Numbered from the stretch's first letter, positions 1 to 9,421 are shown. The stretch: 27,986 nucleotides of DNA from Acidobacteriaceae bacterium (GCA_003133425.1 PKXI01000277.1:6497-34482); one strand, 5' to 3'. Notes: a model not told the origin generated them from the letters alone. Program-made: numbers and translations.

Positions 1-1096
1 TGCGGCTCCGGTGCGCGGAGATGGCCGCTGCGTTCCAGGGGCTGTCGAGGACCGAGCCAATGGCCAGGGCGAGCGCCGCTGGTTCGCGAGGGGGCACGAG
101 GCGTCCGCAGGAATCGTTCATAATCTCGGGAATGCCGCCGACATTGGTGGCTACGACGGGACGTCCGCAGGCCAAAGCCTCCAGGACGACGTTGGGGCAA
201 CCTTCCATGTAACTTGGCAGGGTGACAAGATTGGCTGCGGCCATCCAGACGGCGACATCGGCGAAGGCGCAAGCCGGCAGTGCGTGGATATAGCCGGCGG
301 CGTTGCCGGCATCGATGGCGCTTTGAATGATTGGTCTGTCCGGTCCTTCGCCAACCATATACACGTGTAGATTGGGGCGGTCCGGGTGCAGCGAAACCGC
401 CGCTTCGACCAGCTCGCGCAGACCTTTCTTCACGTCCATTCGCCCGATGTAGAGGACTGCCTCCGCGGCCGGGTCAATGCACAACTTCTGCCGCGCCTCC
501 ATCCGGTCCCTGACGTGGAAGACCGAGAGATCGCAACCGTTGAGGATGGAGCGGGTTTTCTGAGGCGAGGCGCCCATCACTATAGCCTTCTTGCGCAGGT
601 CGTCGCTGACGGTGACCAGAAAATCGGCTTCGCGCAAGACTGTGCGGGTATGCATCGCTGAGACACGATCGCCAATGCGGTTGATGTCGGAGCCAATGCT
701 CATGGCAACGACAGGAACGGAGAGCGCCTGGCCGATCTTGAGGGCGGAATATCCATCAGGATAGAGAATGCAACTGAAGATGAGGTCGGGGGCAAAAGCG
801 CGGACATGAGGCAAGAGCGCACGGGCGGCCAACCAGCCGTTGATGGGCCTGGAGATCAGCGGCAGGGAAGGGAAATCGTAATAATTCGTCTTCACATCTG
901 GCGGACTCCATGATGCGTCGAGCTTGTGGTAGGTTCTGCTGCGGGGCTTGAGCAGAGACGGATAACTTGCGTTGGGATAGAAGACACGCAGGTCGGCTTG
1001 GTGGGCAACCAAACGCAGGGTCTGATAGGCCGAACGGCCCTGCCAGGGTTCCGCTGAGCTGGGGAAATAGCGTGTGACGACCGCGATTTTGAGCAT
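1..1096 (-). CDS. Glycosyltransferase family 4, C-terminus cut by the window edge
   Basis: The frame is open from ATG at 1096 to the left edge (365 codons), so the protein is incomplete at its C-terminus. It should transfer a sugar from a nucleotide-sugar donor to a lipid-linked EPS intermediate at the cytoplasmic face of the membrane. It starts [20 protein letters not shown], a typical GT-B opening. The donor-binding half is clear: [30 protein letters not shown], and an EX7E motif in [16 protein letters not shown] followed by [12 protein letters not shown]. The start lies 2 bp after the stop of the upstream glycosyltransferase, so the two are probably co-transcribed and translationally coupled. 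Sugar specificity cannot be read from the sequence. Confidence 0.9.
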   Translation of the reverse strand, partial: MLKIAVVTRYFPSSAEPWQGRSAYQTLRLVAHQADLRVFYPNASYPSLLKPRSRTYHKLDASWSPPDVKTNYYDFPSLPLISRPINGWLAARALLPHVRAFAPDLIFSCILYPDGYSALKIGQALSVPVVAMSIGSDINRIGDRVSAMHTRTVLREADFLVTVSDDLRKKAIVMGASPQKTRSILNGCDLSVFHVRDRMEARQKLCIDPAAEAVLYIGRMDVKKGLRELVEAAVSLHPDRPNLHVYMVGEGPDRPIIQSAIDAGNAAGYIHALPACAFADVAVWMAAANLVTLPSYMEGCPNVVLEALACGRPVVATNVGGIPEIMNDSCGRLVPPREPAALALAIGSVLDSPWNAAAISAHRSR

Positions 1097-1098
1097 GA

Positions 1099-2472
1099 CT
1101 ATCTGGCCTCTTGGGCCAGTTTGGCTGCCGGCGATTGTGAGCCGGCCTTGCGCTGATTTCCGGCTACGGAATGCAGCAGGGCGGCGTAACGCTGTGCGAG
1201 AGGCTTGCGTTCGTATTGCGCGATTTCTTGACGGTCAGGTTGAAACAATGTTGACAGCGAATCACCGCGGGCCGCGGTGTCGAGGAAGAGTTGGCGAATG
1301 GCTTCGACATCGTGACTGTCTGCCCACCATCCCGCGCGGAGTTTTTCGAGCAAGATGCGGATGTCGCCATCGGGATGGACGCAGGCGAGCATGGGTTTGC
1401 CTGCGCCGATGTAGTCGTAGAACTTGGCCGAGATGTTCAGACGGTCGTGGGAGATGAGCAGGACATAATCAGTCTCATTCATCAGGTTCAGGGCCTCGTG
1501 CTGCGGCATGTAGCCCTTCAATTCGACCATGTCTCCCAATTGCAGAAGGGCTTCGCGGTAACGAGGCTCCTCAATGTGGCCGATGAAGCGGAGTTTGAAT
1601 TGGGACTTGATCTCGGGCGGCAGAGATTGCAGGGCCTGGACCAGCGTGGTTGGCTCGGTCGAGGTATAAATCGAGCCAACGTAGGTAACGATGATTTTGC
1701 CATCGGGCCGCGGGGTTGGAGAGCTTGTGGAGGATTGTAGCCTGGTGGCGTCGAATCCATTCGGAATGTGATGGAACTTGCTCTCAGGCTCGTTCGGGTA
1801 CCGGCCATGAATCTCGCGGCGGGCGGCATCAGTAACTGCAACGACTGCGGTAGCACTTTTGACGGCGTTGGCTTCAGCGTTACGAGCGACCTTGAGAGCT
1901 CGCTCGCTGCGGCTGAAGCTGACGAGGTCGATCGTTGTCGAGAGCCACTCATCGCGGAAATCGACTACAACATGCAGATGAGGGAACTCCTTTCGGAGTC
2001 TCTCCACCAGCAGCACGCTGGAGAATGGCGGCGCCGTAATGAGAACGAGGTCAATGTTGCGGGTCTTGACGATTCGCCGAGCGGCACGTGTGAGCACCGG
2101 AAGCCACGTCACCTGTGGGTCGGGCAGTAGAAGGTCCTGCAGGGCTCTCTTGAGGAAGTTTGGCTTGTCGGCTGGGGTGGCAGCGGCGGCTGTGCCCGTG
2201 GTTGATTTTCCTGCGGTGATCAGCCTTTTGATACCCTTTTTGACGCCGAAGGGAAGGTCGAGCGTGATGGTGCGGTGAACAGTGACCTCGCTGGGAATCT
2301 CCCTGAGCAGCGCAGAGTCGGCGCCTACGGTGGAAGCGTTGCGCGCGGTGAGCACATCGAGTCGAATTCCTTCGGCGGGAAAGTAACGCGCGAGGCTTGC
2401 GGCGCGAAGCACTCCGACGCCTCCGGCGGGTGGAAACGAATAGGTGACAAGGAGAACATTCAGGAGACCCAT
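1099..2472 (-). CDS. GT4-like glycosyltransferase
   Basis: Predicted GT-B-fold glycosyltransferase of about 457 residues. The N-terminus MGLLNVLLVTYSFPPAGGVG carries the glycine-rich acceptor-side loop of this fold. Later segments IIVTYVGSIYTSTEPTTLVQAL and KFYDYIGAGKPMLACV match the donor-binding half, with a diverged EX7E region. The open frame extends upstream to 2559, but ATG 2472 is preferred because the extra 29 residues (rich in G, P, C and S) look like read-through of the preceding gene. With this start it overlaps the deacetylase-like gene by 13 bp, indicating translational coupling. Inferred role: adding one sugar of the EPS repeat unit. Donor and linkage are unknown. Confidence 0.85.
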   Translation of the reverse strand: MGLLNVLLVTYSFPPAGGVGVLRAASLARYFPAEGIRLDVLTARNASTVGADSALLREIPSEVTVHRTITLDLPFGVKKGIKRLITAGKSTTGTAAAATPADKPNFLKRALQDLLLPDPQVTWLPVLTRAARRIVKTRNIDLVLITAPPFSSVLLVERLRKEFPHLHVVVDFRDEWLSTTIDLVSFSRSERALKVARNAEANAVKSATAVVAVTDAARREIHGRYPNEPESKFHHIPNGFDATRLQSSTSSPTPRPDGKIIVTYVGSIYTSTEPTTLVQALQSLPPEIKSQFKLRFIGHIEEPRYREALLQLGDMVELKGYMPQHEALNLMNETDYVLLISHDRLNISAKFYDYIGAGKPMLACVHPDGDIRILLEKLRAGWWADSHDVEAIRQLFLDTAARGDSLSTLFQPDRQEIAQYERKPLAQRYAALLHSVAGNQRKAGSQSPAAKLAQEAR

Positions 2473-3539
2473 CGGCTCGCTCCCGGCACATCCGCCGCCG
2501 AACAGGGAACAGGTTGGCGGCCATGAATCAGTGCGTCGGCGGCCTGGTACATTTGCCAAGCCGTGGCCCAGTGGATTTCGATGCTTCTTCGGTTCGCTTC
2601 TTCATGGAGCCAGCGGAAGAGATTGCCGAGCCCACCATTGAGCAGCGGCTCGCGATTTCTATCCGGCGCGCCGTGGGTATAGAGCTTGATGAAGAGATCG
2701 TTACCGATTGTTGGGGCCAGGTCGAACCACTGCCGCACGCGCGACGGCGCCGGCATGTCGTAACCGGCGATCTCCCCGGTTTCAAGCCGCGGCAGCAGCC
2801 GGCCGGCGAAACGCAAGCCGAATGGCCCGGTGATCATGAGCAGGTCGCCGCGCTTGCCGCCGCCGACAGTGGCTTCGATCCCGTGATCGAACGACCTCGG
2901 CCGATTGTCGGGATTATTTGTGCACCAGTAGATCTGGTTGAGCACCCGCCCCTGAGTCGATGAGGGAGCGGACGGCATGGTGAAGTCGGCGTAGCAGCCG
3001 AGATCACGCAGAAGTGCGATTTCTCCGTTGAGGCCGCACCATTTGCCATCCGGGCGTGAGTTATCCAGCGCCCAGTTGCCATGAATAAAGCCGAAGACCG
3101 TGCGGCCATTCTTCTGGTGAAGAAGGCCATGGTCATCCGCGAGCCGGCGGCAGTATTCACTCACCTTCCGGATGAAGGCATCGCGCTGCTCGTTGTCGTG
3201 GTGGAGATGTACCTCGACATCGCCGACTCCGAGGCGCACTATTTCGGATATGTCGTCGAGCAAGTCGCGACGATACTCCTCCTGCGGGTAGAAAAAGCTG
3301 TATTGGGGGCGCTGACCTGCGGCGTCTCGGGGAGCGTCGTCCGCAATACGCGGCCAATTCTCGCGCCACTGCGCCACGCGGGCAAGCGCGGTTTTAATTG
3401 ATGCGTCCATGCCCAGCGGCTCGTAATGATCGGTGATGGCAACCCAGGCACGCTTTGGTCTTAGGGACCGCATACTTTTCCGGAGACGATCTTTCAGATA
3501 CGGTATTAGCCAGATTTCTGCGTGTCGAGGGAGGTTCAT
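2460..3539 (-). CDS. Polysaccharide-deacetylase-like protein
   Basis: A 359-residue protein with the hallmarks of the glycoside hydrolase/deacetylase (NodB-like) superfamily. Visible candidate metal or catalytic residues are Asp37-His38 in ITDHYEP, a His cluster at 111-114 (VHLHHD), and His153 and Asp159 in FIHGNWALDNS. A later stretch around 180-200 (GCYADFTMPSAPSS) resembles the conserved core strand of these enzymes. It is longer than the roughly 280-residue deacetylase usually found in exosortase EPS clusters and may be a separate subfamily. There is no signal peptide, so it may act in the cytoplasm or on lipid-linked intermediates. It is first in a three-gene minus-strand run with the two GT4 genes and has its own candidate promoter upstream. 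Substrate is inferred only. Confidence 0.75.
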   Translation of the reverse strand: MNLPRHAEIWLIPYLKDRLRKSMRSLRPKRAWVAITDHYEPLGMDASIKTALARVAQWRENWPRIADDAPRDAAGQRPQYSFFYPQEEYRRDLLDDISEIVRLGVGDVEVHLHHDNEQRDAFIRKVSEYCRRLADDHGLLHQKNGRTVFGFIHGNWALDNSRPDGKWCGLNGEIALLRDLGCYADFTMPSAPSSTQGRVLNQIYWCTNNPDNRPRSFDHGIEATVGGGKRGDLLMITGPFGLRFAGRLLPRLETGEIAGYDMPAPSRVRQWFDLAPTIGNDLFIKLYTHGAPDRNREPLLNGGLGNLFRWLHEEANRRSIEIHWATAWQMYQAADALIHGRQPVPCSAADVPGASRWVS

Positions 3540-3612
3540 TGAGTCGATTTGCCTTTTGCAGGTAGCCGCTGTCGCCGGAAAGGCGCGCCCAAAGACAGAG
3601 CCAACGTTTTTG

Positions 3613-3642
3613 AGTATCGAATACGCTTCTGAAGTCTGTCAA
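3613..3642 (-). promoter_or_regulatory. Candidate sigma-70-type promoter for the deacetylase/GT4 genes
   Basis: On the minus strand a perfect -35 hexamer TTGACA (3642-3637) is followed after 18 bp by GATACT (3618-3613), a 4-of-6 match to the -10 consensus. The predicted start is near 3605, giving a leader of about 65 nt before ATG 3539. It sits in the 248-bp gap that separates the flippase from the deacetylase gene, which is where an internal promoter would be expected. Sequence match only. Confidence 0.4.
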
Positions 3643-3787
3643 AGACTTACGCTCCCGTTACAGTGCGCCAATTGCCTGTCCGGTGAGGCACAACCCGGGG
3701 TAGCCTGTCGAGCAGGAATCTCGGCAATTCGTTCCGACGGTTCACCGTCCGATCGCGGTGGACGGCCCGTCTAATCGCGGTCGCAGT

Positions 3788-5353
3788 TCAGCCCAATGTG
3801 GGACCTTTTGTTGTACTCACGGCCGCAAGCGCCGGGCGGATCAGCGACGACAAGAGCGCATTTACTGGCCCGGCGATTGGCTTCGGCAGTGACCCCGTGA
3901 GGATAGTGAGGCGGTCGCGATCTTCCGGTTCCAACACGCGCAACATGTAGAAGAGTCCGAAGAGAACGATTAGTGAAGCGCTTCCACCCCACAAAACTGC
4001 CCAAAACGGAGTGAATTGCAAAGCTATGTAAAGCGCGGTCAGCGATGCCAGTATGCTAATGAATGTGACCTTTGCAACCAGCATCCAGGGAAGTTTCACT
4101 TTGTAGAGATGTATGCCCACGGCCCACATCATTACAACGGCCACAACCTGCGCCGCTCCACTGCCGATGCAGGCACCCACCGCGCCATGAGCCGGAATGA
4201 GCCACCAAGCCACTCCGATATCGACTATGCCCGCGAGTACTGTCCCCAGGATGACATAGCTCTGCCGCTCAGCGCACTGCAAAAGACTCTGCACAGGACC
4301 GATGAACGCTTTGGGCATACAAAGCAGGGGAGCCAACGTCACAACCATGCCCGCGTCCTGGTACTTGCTGCCGTATAGAAGAAGTAACGCAGGCGCCGCG
4401 AGAGCGGTAGAGATGAAGTGCAGCGGAATTGTCGTGAGTGAAAGGTAGCGAAATGAAGAAGCCGTAATGGCAGAGAGCTTGGACTTATCGCGCCCGTACT
4501 GAGCAAAGATCGTGGTCGAGGCCGCCGACCCGAAAATACTTGCGCCAATCAGCAGCCGGTCGGCCATGCTGAATGCCACAGAGTAAAACGCCACCTGGCG
4601 GATATCCGAGCAGAGGTACTTCAGCAGCATGACTTCCGACCGGTTCCACACGATCAATGCCAAAACCATGCTGGCGACGCTCTGCCACGCAAAGCTCATC
4701 ATTCGCTTGCCCAACCCCGCAGGCTGAACATGGGTCGTGTCCCACGAGATCACGCGCTTCATTGTTGGGAAGATCCGAACAAGAAAATCGACAACTCGCG
4801 AGATGAAAAACGCCGCTCCGACGCCGACTACACCCCAATTCAGCACCGCTGTTGCGGTAATTGCAATAAAGTAGACGAAAGTGGAAATGACCGAGGCCGG
4901 AAGATTTCTCGACAACTCTTCTGTTGCGACGTTGGCCTGAGCGGAGATGGTGTTGACCATCGAAGGCCAGATGCTGAGAACCACAAGGACTGAGGCCACT
5001 CTGTACTCTGCATTGGCATCACTCAGAGTCCAGAAGAGAACGCCTATAGTGGCGAGCGTCGCCAGCCCCATCTGTAACAGCAGAGTGCGGAAGTAGATGT
5101 ACCGTGCAGTACCCCGGTCGCCCATGCCGACAAACTCGGCCATATACTTCGATGTAGTTGCCGGAATGCCGAGTCCGCCCAGGCTGCTGACCACAGACGC
5201 GATCCACATAACGTAGATGATGTAGCCCATCTTAGCCGGACCCAGCGTGCGGGCAATCGCAATCGAAGTAAACAGCGTAATGACCGCACTGATTACATTC
5301 TCGAGGCCGTACCAGCCTGCATTCCGAGCGATGGTCTTGGTGTTGTTTGACAT
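3788..5353 (-). CDS. Polysaccharide flippase (Wzx-like, MOP superfamily)
   Basis: A hydrophobic protein of about 521 residues with roughly 12-14 predicted membrane segments along its whole length. The N-terminus (NAGWYGLENVISAVITLFTS, then IARTLGPAKMGYIIYV) is typical of oligosaccharide/polysaccharide flippases of the MOP exporter superfamily. These proteins move undecaprenyl-linked repeat units across the inner membrane. The start is uncertain: ATG 5353 (MSNNTKT) is chosen, but a TTG at 5374 extends the frame by seven residues and neither has a strong ribosome-binding site. It lies 96-118 bp downstream of the TPR lipoprotein gene on the same strand. With the sugar transferase and ligase-like gene elsewhere in the window it completes a Wzx/Wzy-type set. 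Confidence 0.88.
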   Translation of the reverse strand: MSNNTKTIARNAGWYGLENVISAVITLFTSIAIARTLGPAKMGYIIYVMWIASVVSSLGGLGIPATTSKYMAEFVGMGDRGTARYIYFRTLLLQMGLATLATIGVLFWTLSDANAEYRVASVLVVLSIWPSMVNTISAQANVATEELSRNLPASVISTFVYFIAITATAVLNWGVVGVGAAFFISRVVDFLVRIFPTMKRVISWDTTHVQPAGLGKRMMSFAWQSVASMVLALIVWNRSEVMLLKYLCSDIRQVAFYSVAFSMADRLLIGASIFGSAASTTIFAQYGRDKSKLSAITASSFRYLSLTTIPLHFISTALAAPALLLLYGSKYQDAGMVVTLAPLLCMPKAFIGPVQSLLQCAERQSYVILGTVLAGIVDIGVAWWLIPAHGAVGACIGSGAAQVVAVVMMWAVGIHLYKVKLPWMLVAKVTFISILASLTALYIALQFTPFWAVLWGGSASLIVLFGLFYMLRVLEPEDRDRLTILTGSLPKPIAGPVNALLSSLIRPALAAVSTTKGPTLG

Positions 5354-5470
5354 ATCGATATTGACTCTGATCAATGGGGACTGCGCAGGTTATTCGCTAG
5401 GCACAAGCAAGCGGAACACACTGGCAGCTGACGCTCCGCAAACCAACTATCATCAAGCCGCTATTGCAGT

Positions 5471-7750
5471 CTAACCTAGTCCGCGCAACGCCGCTTTTGC
5501 GTCCTTCCCATCCGGCGAATCGGGCGCCAGGGATATGGCTATTTTCAAGTGAATCACCGCGTTGTTCTTATCCCTGAGTTTGCTGTATACCATTCCCAGG
5601 TGATATTGCATTTCGGCGCAGTTTGGATCTGTGTTGATTGCGTCTTCGAGAAGATCGCGGGCGAATTCGTAGGTTCCATTGTAGTAGTAGGCCCACGCCA
5701 GAGTGTCGGCGGTGTTGTGCGAGTTCGGCATGCCCTGCCGGGCCGTTTTGGCGAGTGTCAAGGCGGCTTCCGGGGTTTTGCCATTCACCAGCATCCGATA
5801 GGCAAGATTGTTGGCTGCGATAGGTTGCTGGGGTTGAATCTGCAGGGATTTCCTGTAGTATGCCTCGGCCTTACCCTGATCTCCACGCGATTCCTCGAGG
5901 GTTCCGAGAATTGCGAGGGCGCTGGCATCGCCGGGATGCGCATTCAACCACTGTTCCCAGGTTTGAATGGCATTGGCCGTCTGTCCGCGCTGAACCGCAA
6001 TCTGTGCGAACAGCATGACCGCATCACCATCACTGGAATTCAGCTGGATAGCCTTTTGAGCCGCAGCAGCAGCCTGGTCCAGCTTCTTGCTTTGAATCTG
6101 TAATTGCGCGAGAAGGTCATAAAAACTGCTGTTTTCAGGGCTTCTGGCGATTTGCGCATTCAAGCGAGCCAGGGCTTTCGCCGGTTGTTTCCCGTATAGG
6201 TCGTAACTAACCAGCATGCGCATGGCTTCTACGGAATTGGGGTTGTTTTGCAATGCCTGCTGCAGTAGTGCGACTCCTTCGGGAAAGCGTTTCTGCGCGA
6301 AGCGAAGCTTGCCGAATTGGAGATAGGCATGCGAGCCCTGCGGAGCCACGTTGATTGCGGTTTTCAGGTCACCTTCAGCCTTATCAGGCGCGTTACGATT
6401 CATTTCCGCGACGGCGCGCCACACATATCCGCCAGGAAAATGGGGAGACGCGGCGATCGTCTTGTCAGCTACATCGGCCAGCATACCCATGTCACCGCGC
6501 TGGCTTGCGATTCGCGCCAACTCCTTCTGTGCGTCGCGCGCGGATGGATTCAGCTCCGCTGCCTGGCGGAAGGCATTTTCGGCCAGGGACAGATCACCCT
6601 TTGCCAGCGCGGCCTTGCCCAGCCAGTATTGAATGAAGGCGTCTCGCGGGAAGTTTCCGGCACCTTGCTGAAGGGCATTCACGGCATCATTTGCATTTCC
6701 GCCTCTGAGCAACACGATTCCGTTCAGCGCCGCCACTTCAGGATCCTTGGGGTTGTCCTTGACCAAATCGGCAACCAGGATTCGTGCGGTTGCGTTGTCC
6801 TTGACCTGGAGCAGAACTCGAATGTACCCCTTCTTCACGACGACGTTTTTCGGATATTTTGCAGCTAGACTTGAGAACTGCGCGACGGCCCTATCCAACT
6901 GGCCGGAGTCGGCGTAGTAGTCCGCCAGAATGCGGACGCCCTGGGGATCGTCGGAGAAGTCGTTCGACGCCTGACGGAGCACTTGCTCGGCCCTGGCGGG
7001 GTCTCCCCGCTTGAGAATGACCTGGGCGACATTTGCCCTGGCGGCCAGGCTGGTGGTATCCGCCGCGACTGCGTCCCAACTTATTTTTTCGGCTTCCGGC
7101 AAGCGATTGTTCCGGGCATAGAATGCCGCCAGCAGCAGCTTGGCGTTCACCGATCTTGGATCGAGTTCTACAGCCGCCTTGAACTCAGCTTCGACAGAAG
7201 AAGCCATGGCTGGATCGCCCGCCTGAAGGAGCGCGAGATCCTCATGGAATGCCGCCCGGTTTGGATCGAGATCAAGAGCGCGATGAATTTCGGCCAGGGC
7301 CTGATCCTTATTTCCCCGCCTGACCGCAATCGCGGAGAGCAAAGCGTGAACGCCCGGGTTGCCAGGTTGCGCGGTCAAGACTGCATCGGCCTGTTCCTGC
7401 GCTTCGTTGGTTCTGCCGTCAGCGAACAAGAGGTTTCCAAGGTCGATCCGTGCCTTGTAGTTGTCAGGCTGCAAGTCTATGGTTCGCGCGAGTTCCGCGC
7501 GCGCCTCGGTTGATTGCCCCATGTGCTCGTACGCCTGCGCGAGCTCATAATGAGCATCGATGAAGTCACTGTCGACCTTGAGAGCGTTCAAGTACTGGAT
7601 CGCGGCTTCTCTATATTTGCCATCCGCGCTGAATCGCCTGCCGCTCTCAAGATATTTATGCTTCCGTATACTTCGGTCGCCGTGACATCCCGCCAACATA
7701 GCGACCGCCATAAAGAGCATGACCACCGAAAGCGTTTTTCGCCTATTCAT
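5471..7750 (-). CDS. prsT: TPR-repeat lipoprotein of the PEP-CTERM/exosortase system (PrsT-like)
   Basis: A 759-residue predicted lipoprotein. The start is ATG 7750: it follows AGGTGG at good spacing and yields a signal peptide MNRRKTLSVVMLFMAVAMLA with lipobox LAGC (Cys22). The frame is open upstream to 7843, but that would bury the signal peptide. Almost all of the mature part is tandem tetratricopeptide repeats, for example GKYREAAIQYLNAL, AHYELAQAYEHMGQ and GDLSLAENAFRQAAELNP. Large TPR lipoproteins next to exosortase and EpsI are a recurring part of the PEP-CTERM system (family PEP_TPR_lipo, where proteins are often nearer 900 residues). The expected role is a membrane-anchored scaffold for EPS assembly or sorting. 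The symbol is given by context and architecture; function is not proven in the family. Confidence 0.82.
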   Translation of the reverse strand: MNRRKTLSVVMLFMAVAMLAGCHGDRSIRKHKYLESGRRFSADGKYREAAIQYLNALKVDSDFIDAHYELAQAYEHMGQSTEARAELARTIDLQPDNYKARIDLGNLLFADGRTNEAQEQADAVLTAQPGNPGVHALLSAIAVRRGNKDQALAEIHRALDLDPNRAAFHEDLALLQAGDPAMASSVEAEFKAAVELDPRSVNAKLLLAAFYARNNRLPEAEKISWDAVAADTTSLAARANVAQVILKRGDPARAEQVLRQASNDFSDDPQGVRILADYYADSGQLDRAVAQFSSLAAKYPKNVVVKKGYIRVLLQVKDNATARILVADLVKDNPKDPEVAALNGIVLLRGGNANDAVNALQQGAGNFPRDAFIQYWLGKAALAKGDLSLAENAFRQAAELNPSARDAQKELARIASQRGDMGMLADVADKTIAASPHFPGGYVWRAVAEMNRNAPDKAEGDLKTAINVAPQGSHAYLQFGKLRFAQKRFPEGVALLQQALQNNPNSVEAMRMLVSYDLYGKQPAKALARLNAQIARSPENSSFYDLLAQLQIQSKKLDQAAAAAQKAIQLNSSDGDAVMLFAQIAVQRGQTANAIQTWEQWLNAHPGDASALAILGTLEESRGDQGKAEAYYRKSLQIQPQQPIAANNLAYRMLVNGKTPEAALTLAKTARQGMPNSHNTADTLAWAYYYNGTYEFARDLLEDAINTDPNCAEMQYHLGMVYSKLRDKNNAVIHLKIAISLAPDSPDGKDAKAALRGLG

Positions 7751-7763
7751 TTGCTTCCACCTG

Positions 7764-7874
7764 TTATCTATCACCAGCTGAACTGTTTTGAACGAACTTC
7801 TCATCATCATCAAACTTTGCTGACTGCATTCCCGCGAACGCAACCGGCATTTTCCTGCCAGACCGGGTTGTCAT
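7764..7874 (-). CDS. Possible small ORF (36 aa) between epsI and the TPR lipoprotein gene
   Basis: In the gap between epsI and the TPR lipoprotein gene the minus strand has ATG 7874 preceded by a perfect AAGGAG (7886-7881) at 6-nt spacing, then 36 codons to TAA at 7764. The peptide starts MTTRSGRKMPVAFAGMQSAK and has an acidic patch FDDDEKF. It is basic at the N-terminus, without a clear membrane segment, and resembles nothing I recognise. It ends 13 bp before the lipoprotein start, so it could be a coupled small protein or a leader peptide. The ribosome-binding site is the only real support, so it may be chance. Confidence 0.3.
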   Translation of the reverse strand: MTTRSGRKMPVAFAGMQSAKFDDDEKFVQNSSAGDR

Positions 7875-7895
7875 TCTCTTCTCCTTCGAATCCGC

Positions 7896-8537
7896 TCAGT
7901 CGGGGATAAAGCGGGGGAGCGAAGGCACAAGCTGCGCTGTAAATGCCTCGACCCGAGCCTTTGCCTGCAAAGTGTCTTCTTTGGGATCGATCGGCGTTGT
8001 GACTCTGACCAACGCGCCGTCGGTACGATTCATCCGCATTGCGTCGGTCACCATATAGAGCTTGGCCAGGTATTCGCCGGCAACGCTGCGTCCGTGCGCC
8101 TGATACCAATAAATGACGAACCGCCTATTCTCCCCGTTGGCGATGACGTATTCTCCCACCCGATGCGCGTGGCCGTTCGCGTCCTTCAGGTCGACATACT
8201 GCGACGATTCAAAGTCCCAGCCGGCGCCTGGCAGGCAGTTTTTCGGAGAATGAATGGTGACGCCTGTCCTCTGGGAGGGGAAATAGGCGACAAAGAGGTC
8301 GATCGACTGGGGCTGCCCATCCAGGGCATAAATGCGCGACAGGAAGTTACCGGCTCCAAGAACTTTGAGAGTATCCTGATCGATTTGCACATCGGTTCCC
8401 GACCATCCGGCAATCGAGCGCGGAACACCGGGCAAGGGCTCGCTGACCGGAATCACGTCAGCATTTCCGCGGGCAAACAGCACCAAGGCTGTTGCAGCCA
8501 GCATCGCGGCGACCACCCAGAAGCGAAAACTCTTCAA
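7896..8537 (-). CDS. epsI: Exosortase-associated protein EpsI
   Basis: A 213-residue protein of the EpsI family. An N-terminal membrane anchor (residues 5-21) leads into an exported domain. The family signature HSPKNCLPGAGW is at residues 96-107, with the conserved Cys at 101. Other typical segments are VGEYVIANGE, RFVIYWYQAHGR and ALVRVTTPI. EpsI occurs beside, or fused to, exosortases in PEP-CTERM/EPS loci and is needed for EPS formation in some methylotrophs; its biochemical role is unresolved. Its ATG overlaps the stop of the exosortase gene by 4 bp (8534-8537), so the two are coupled. Here exosortase and EpsI are separate proteins, not the fused form. Confidence 0.93.
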   Translation of the reverse strand: MKSFRFWVVAAMLAATALVLFARGNADVIPVSEPLPGVPRSIAGWSGTDVQIDQDTLKVLGAGNFLSRIYALDGQPQSIDLFVAYFPSQRTGVTIHSPKNCLPGAGWDFESSQYVDLKDANGHAHRVGEYVIANGENRRFVIYWYQAHGRSVAGEYLAKLYMVTDAMRMNRTDGALVRVTTPIDPKEDTLQAKARVEAFTAQLVPSLPRFIPD

Positions 8538-9421
8538 GCCTGCCCCCTTCGCGCCGGAATAAAATGCATGGCGCTATGAACAATGAAGAGAGAAGCGAGG
8601 GAGACGAGAAACATAACCCAGCCGGAAAACTCGTGGAAAAAGCCTAGCGCCTTATCCGGATCCCAGTACTGGATGCATAATCCGGTGCCGAAAATGCGAA
8701 TTGCGTTGGCCGCTATAGCAATGGGAATGCTGGCCAGGGCGAGTGCCGCCCTCCGTGGAAAGGTCTTCTCCAGAAAGTACCCAAAAAAGACCGAGAGCGT
8801 GAATAGACTGACCAGGGAGCGGATGCCGCTGCAAGCCTCCGCCACCTCCAACTGTATGGAAGGGAGCTCAATTACGTTGCCCTCGCGCAGAACCGGCACA
8901 CCAAATAAAGGAAGCAAATGGCTGGCGAGCTTCGAAGCGAGGATCTGGAGAGGAATGGCTATCTCGTTGAAAATAATAGCTGGAAGAGGGATGGCCAGGA
9001 AAAGTACCAGCAAAGCGAAGCGAAGGTCTTTGAGAAGCTGCCACCCGCCAAAACAAAGCACTAACCCGGCCAGCAGTATCACCACTGAGACCCGTGACAA
9101 GAAGATCGCAGCGCCATATTCACCCAGGAGCAGCACCGCCAGCCCCAGGGCCACGACGGCAATTCCGCTTGAGGTAGGAGCGGCGTGTTTCTCTAGAAGG
9201 GTTTTTCTCTTAGCCCACACCAGATACGCCGCAAAGATGGGGACCAGGAAACCGTGGGAAAAATCGGGGTTCACCCACCAAGTTCTTACGAGGCCGGCGA
9301 GCACACGATGGTACACCGCGGCAAAGAGCACGCCAATAATCACCACTCTCCATGCAAAAGGAGCGTCCCGGAAGGACCAGGGGTTCCTCGGAATCGCTGG
9401 CATCTGGATGTACTGGGCCAT
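8534..9421 (-). CDS. xrtA: Exosortase (EpsH/Xrt family, XrtA-like)
   Basis: An integral membrane cysteine protease/transpeptidase that cleaves C-terminal sorting tails of exported proteins. The protein (295 aa from ATG 9421) has about eight hydrophobic segments and all three catalytic residues: Cys197 in EACSGIRSL, Arg242 in NAIRI and His263 in FFHEFSGW. NPDFSHGFLVP near residue 51 is another family hallmark. ATG 9448 is an alternative start. ATG 9421 is preferred because the candidate sigma-54 promoter would start transcription near 9460, leaving no ribosome-binding site for 9448, while GGAG lies just upstream of 9421, although close at 3 nt. The gene opens the left arm and is coupled to epsI. 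Subtype is uncertain because no substrate with a recognisable tail is present. Confidence 0.93.
   Translation of the reverse strand: MAQYIQMPAIPRNPWSFRDAPFAWRVVIIGVLFAAVYHRVLAGLVRTWWVNPDFSHGFLVPIFAAYLVWAKRKTLLEKHAAPTSSGIAVVALGLAVLLLGEYGAAIFLSRVSVVILLAGLVLCFGGWQLLKDLRFALLVLFLAIPLPAIIFNEIAIPLQILASKLASHLLPLFGVPVLREGNVIELPSIQLEVAEACSGIRSLVSLFTLSVFFGYFLEKTFPRRAALALASIPIAIAANAIRIFGTGLCIQYWDPDKALGFFHEFSGWVMFLVSLASLFIVHSAMHFIPARRGQA

Noticed and set aside
5549..6868. Long plus-strand frames opposite the TPR lipoprotein
   Set aside because: They mirror the repetitive codon pattern of the TPR gene; no start signals or domains.
7846..7863. TGGCAG...TGCC on the minus strand upstream of the TPR lipoprotein
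   Set aside because: Spacing between GG and GC is one base short of the sigma-54 register, and it lies inside the possible small ORF.
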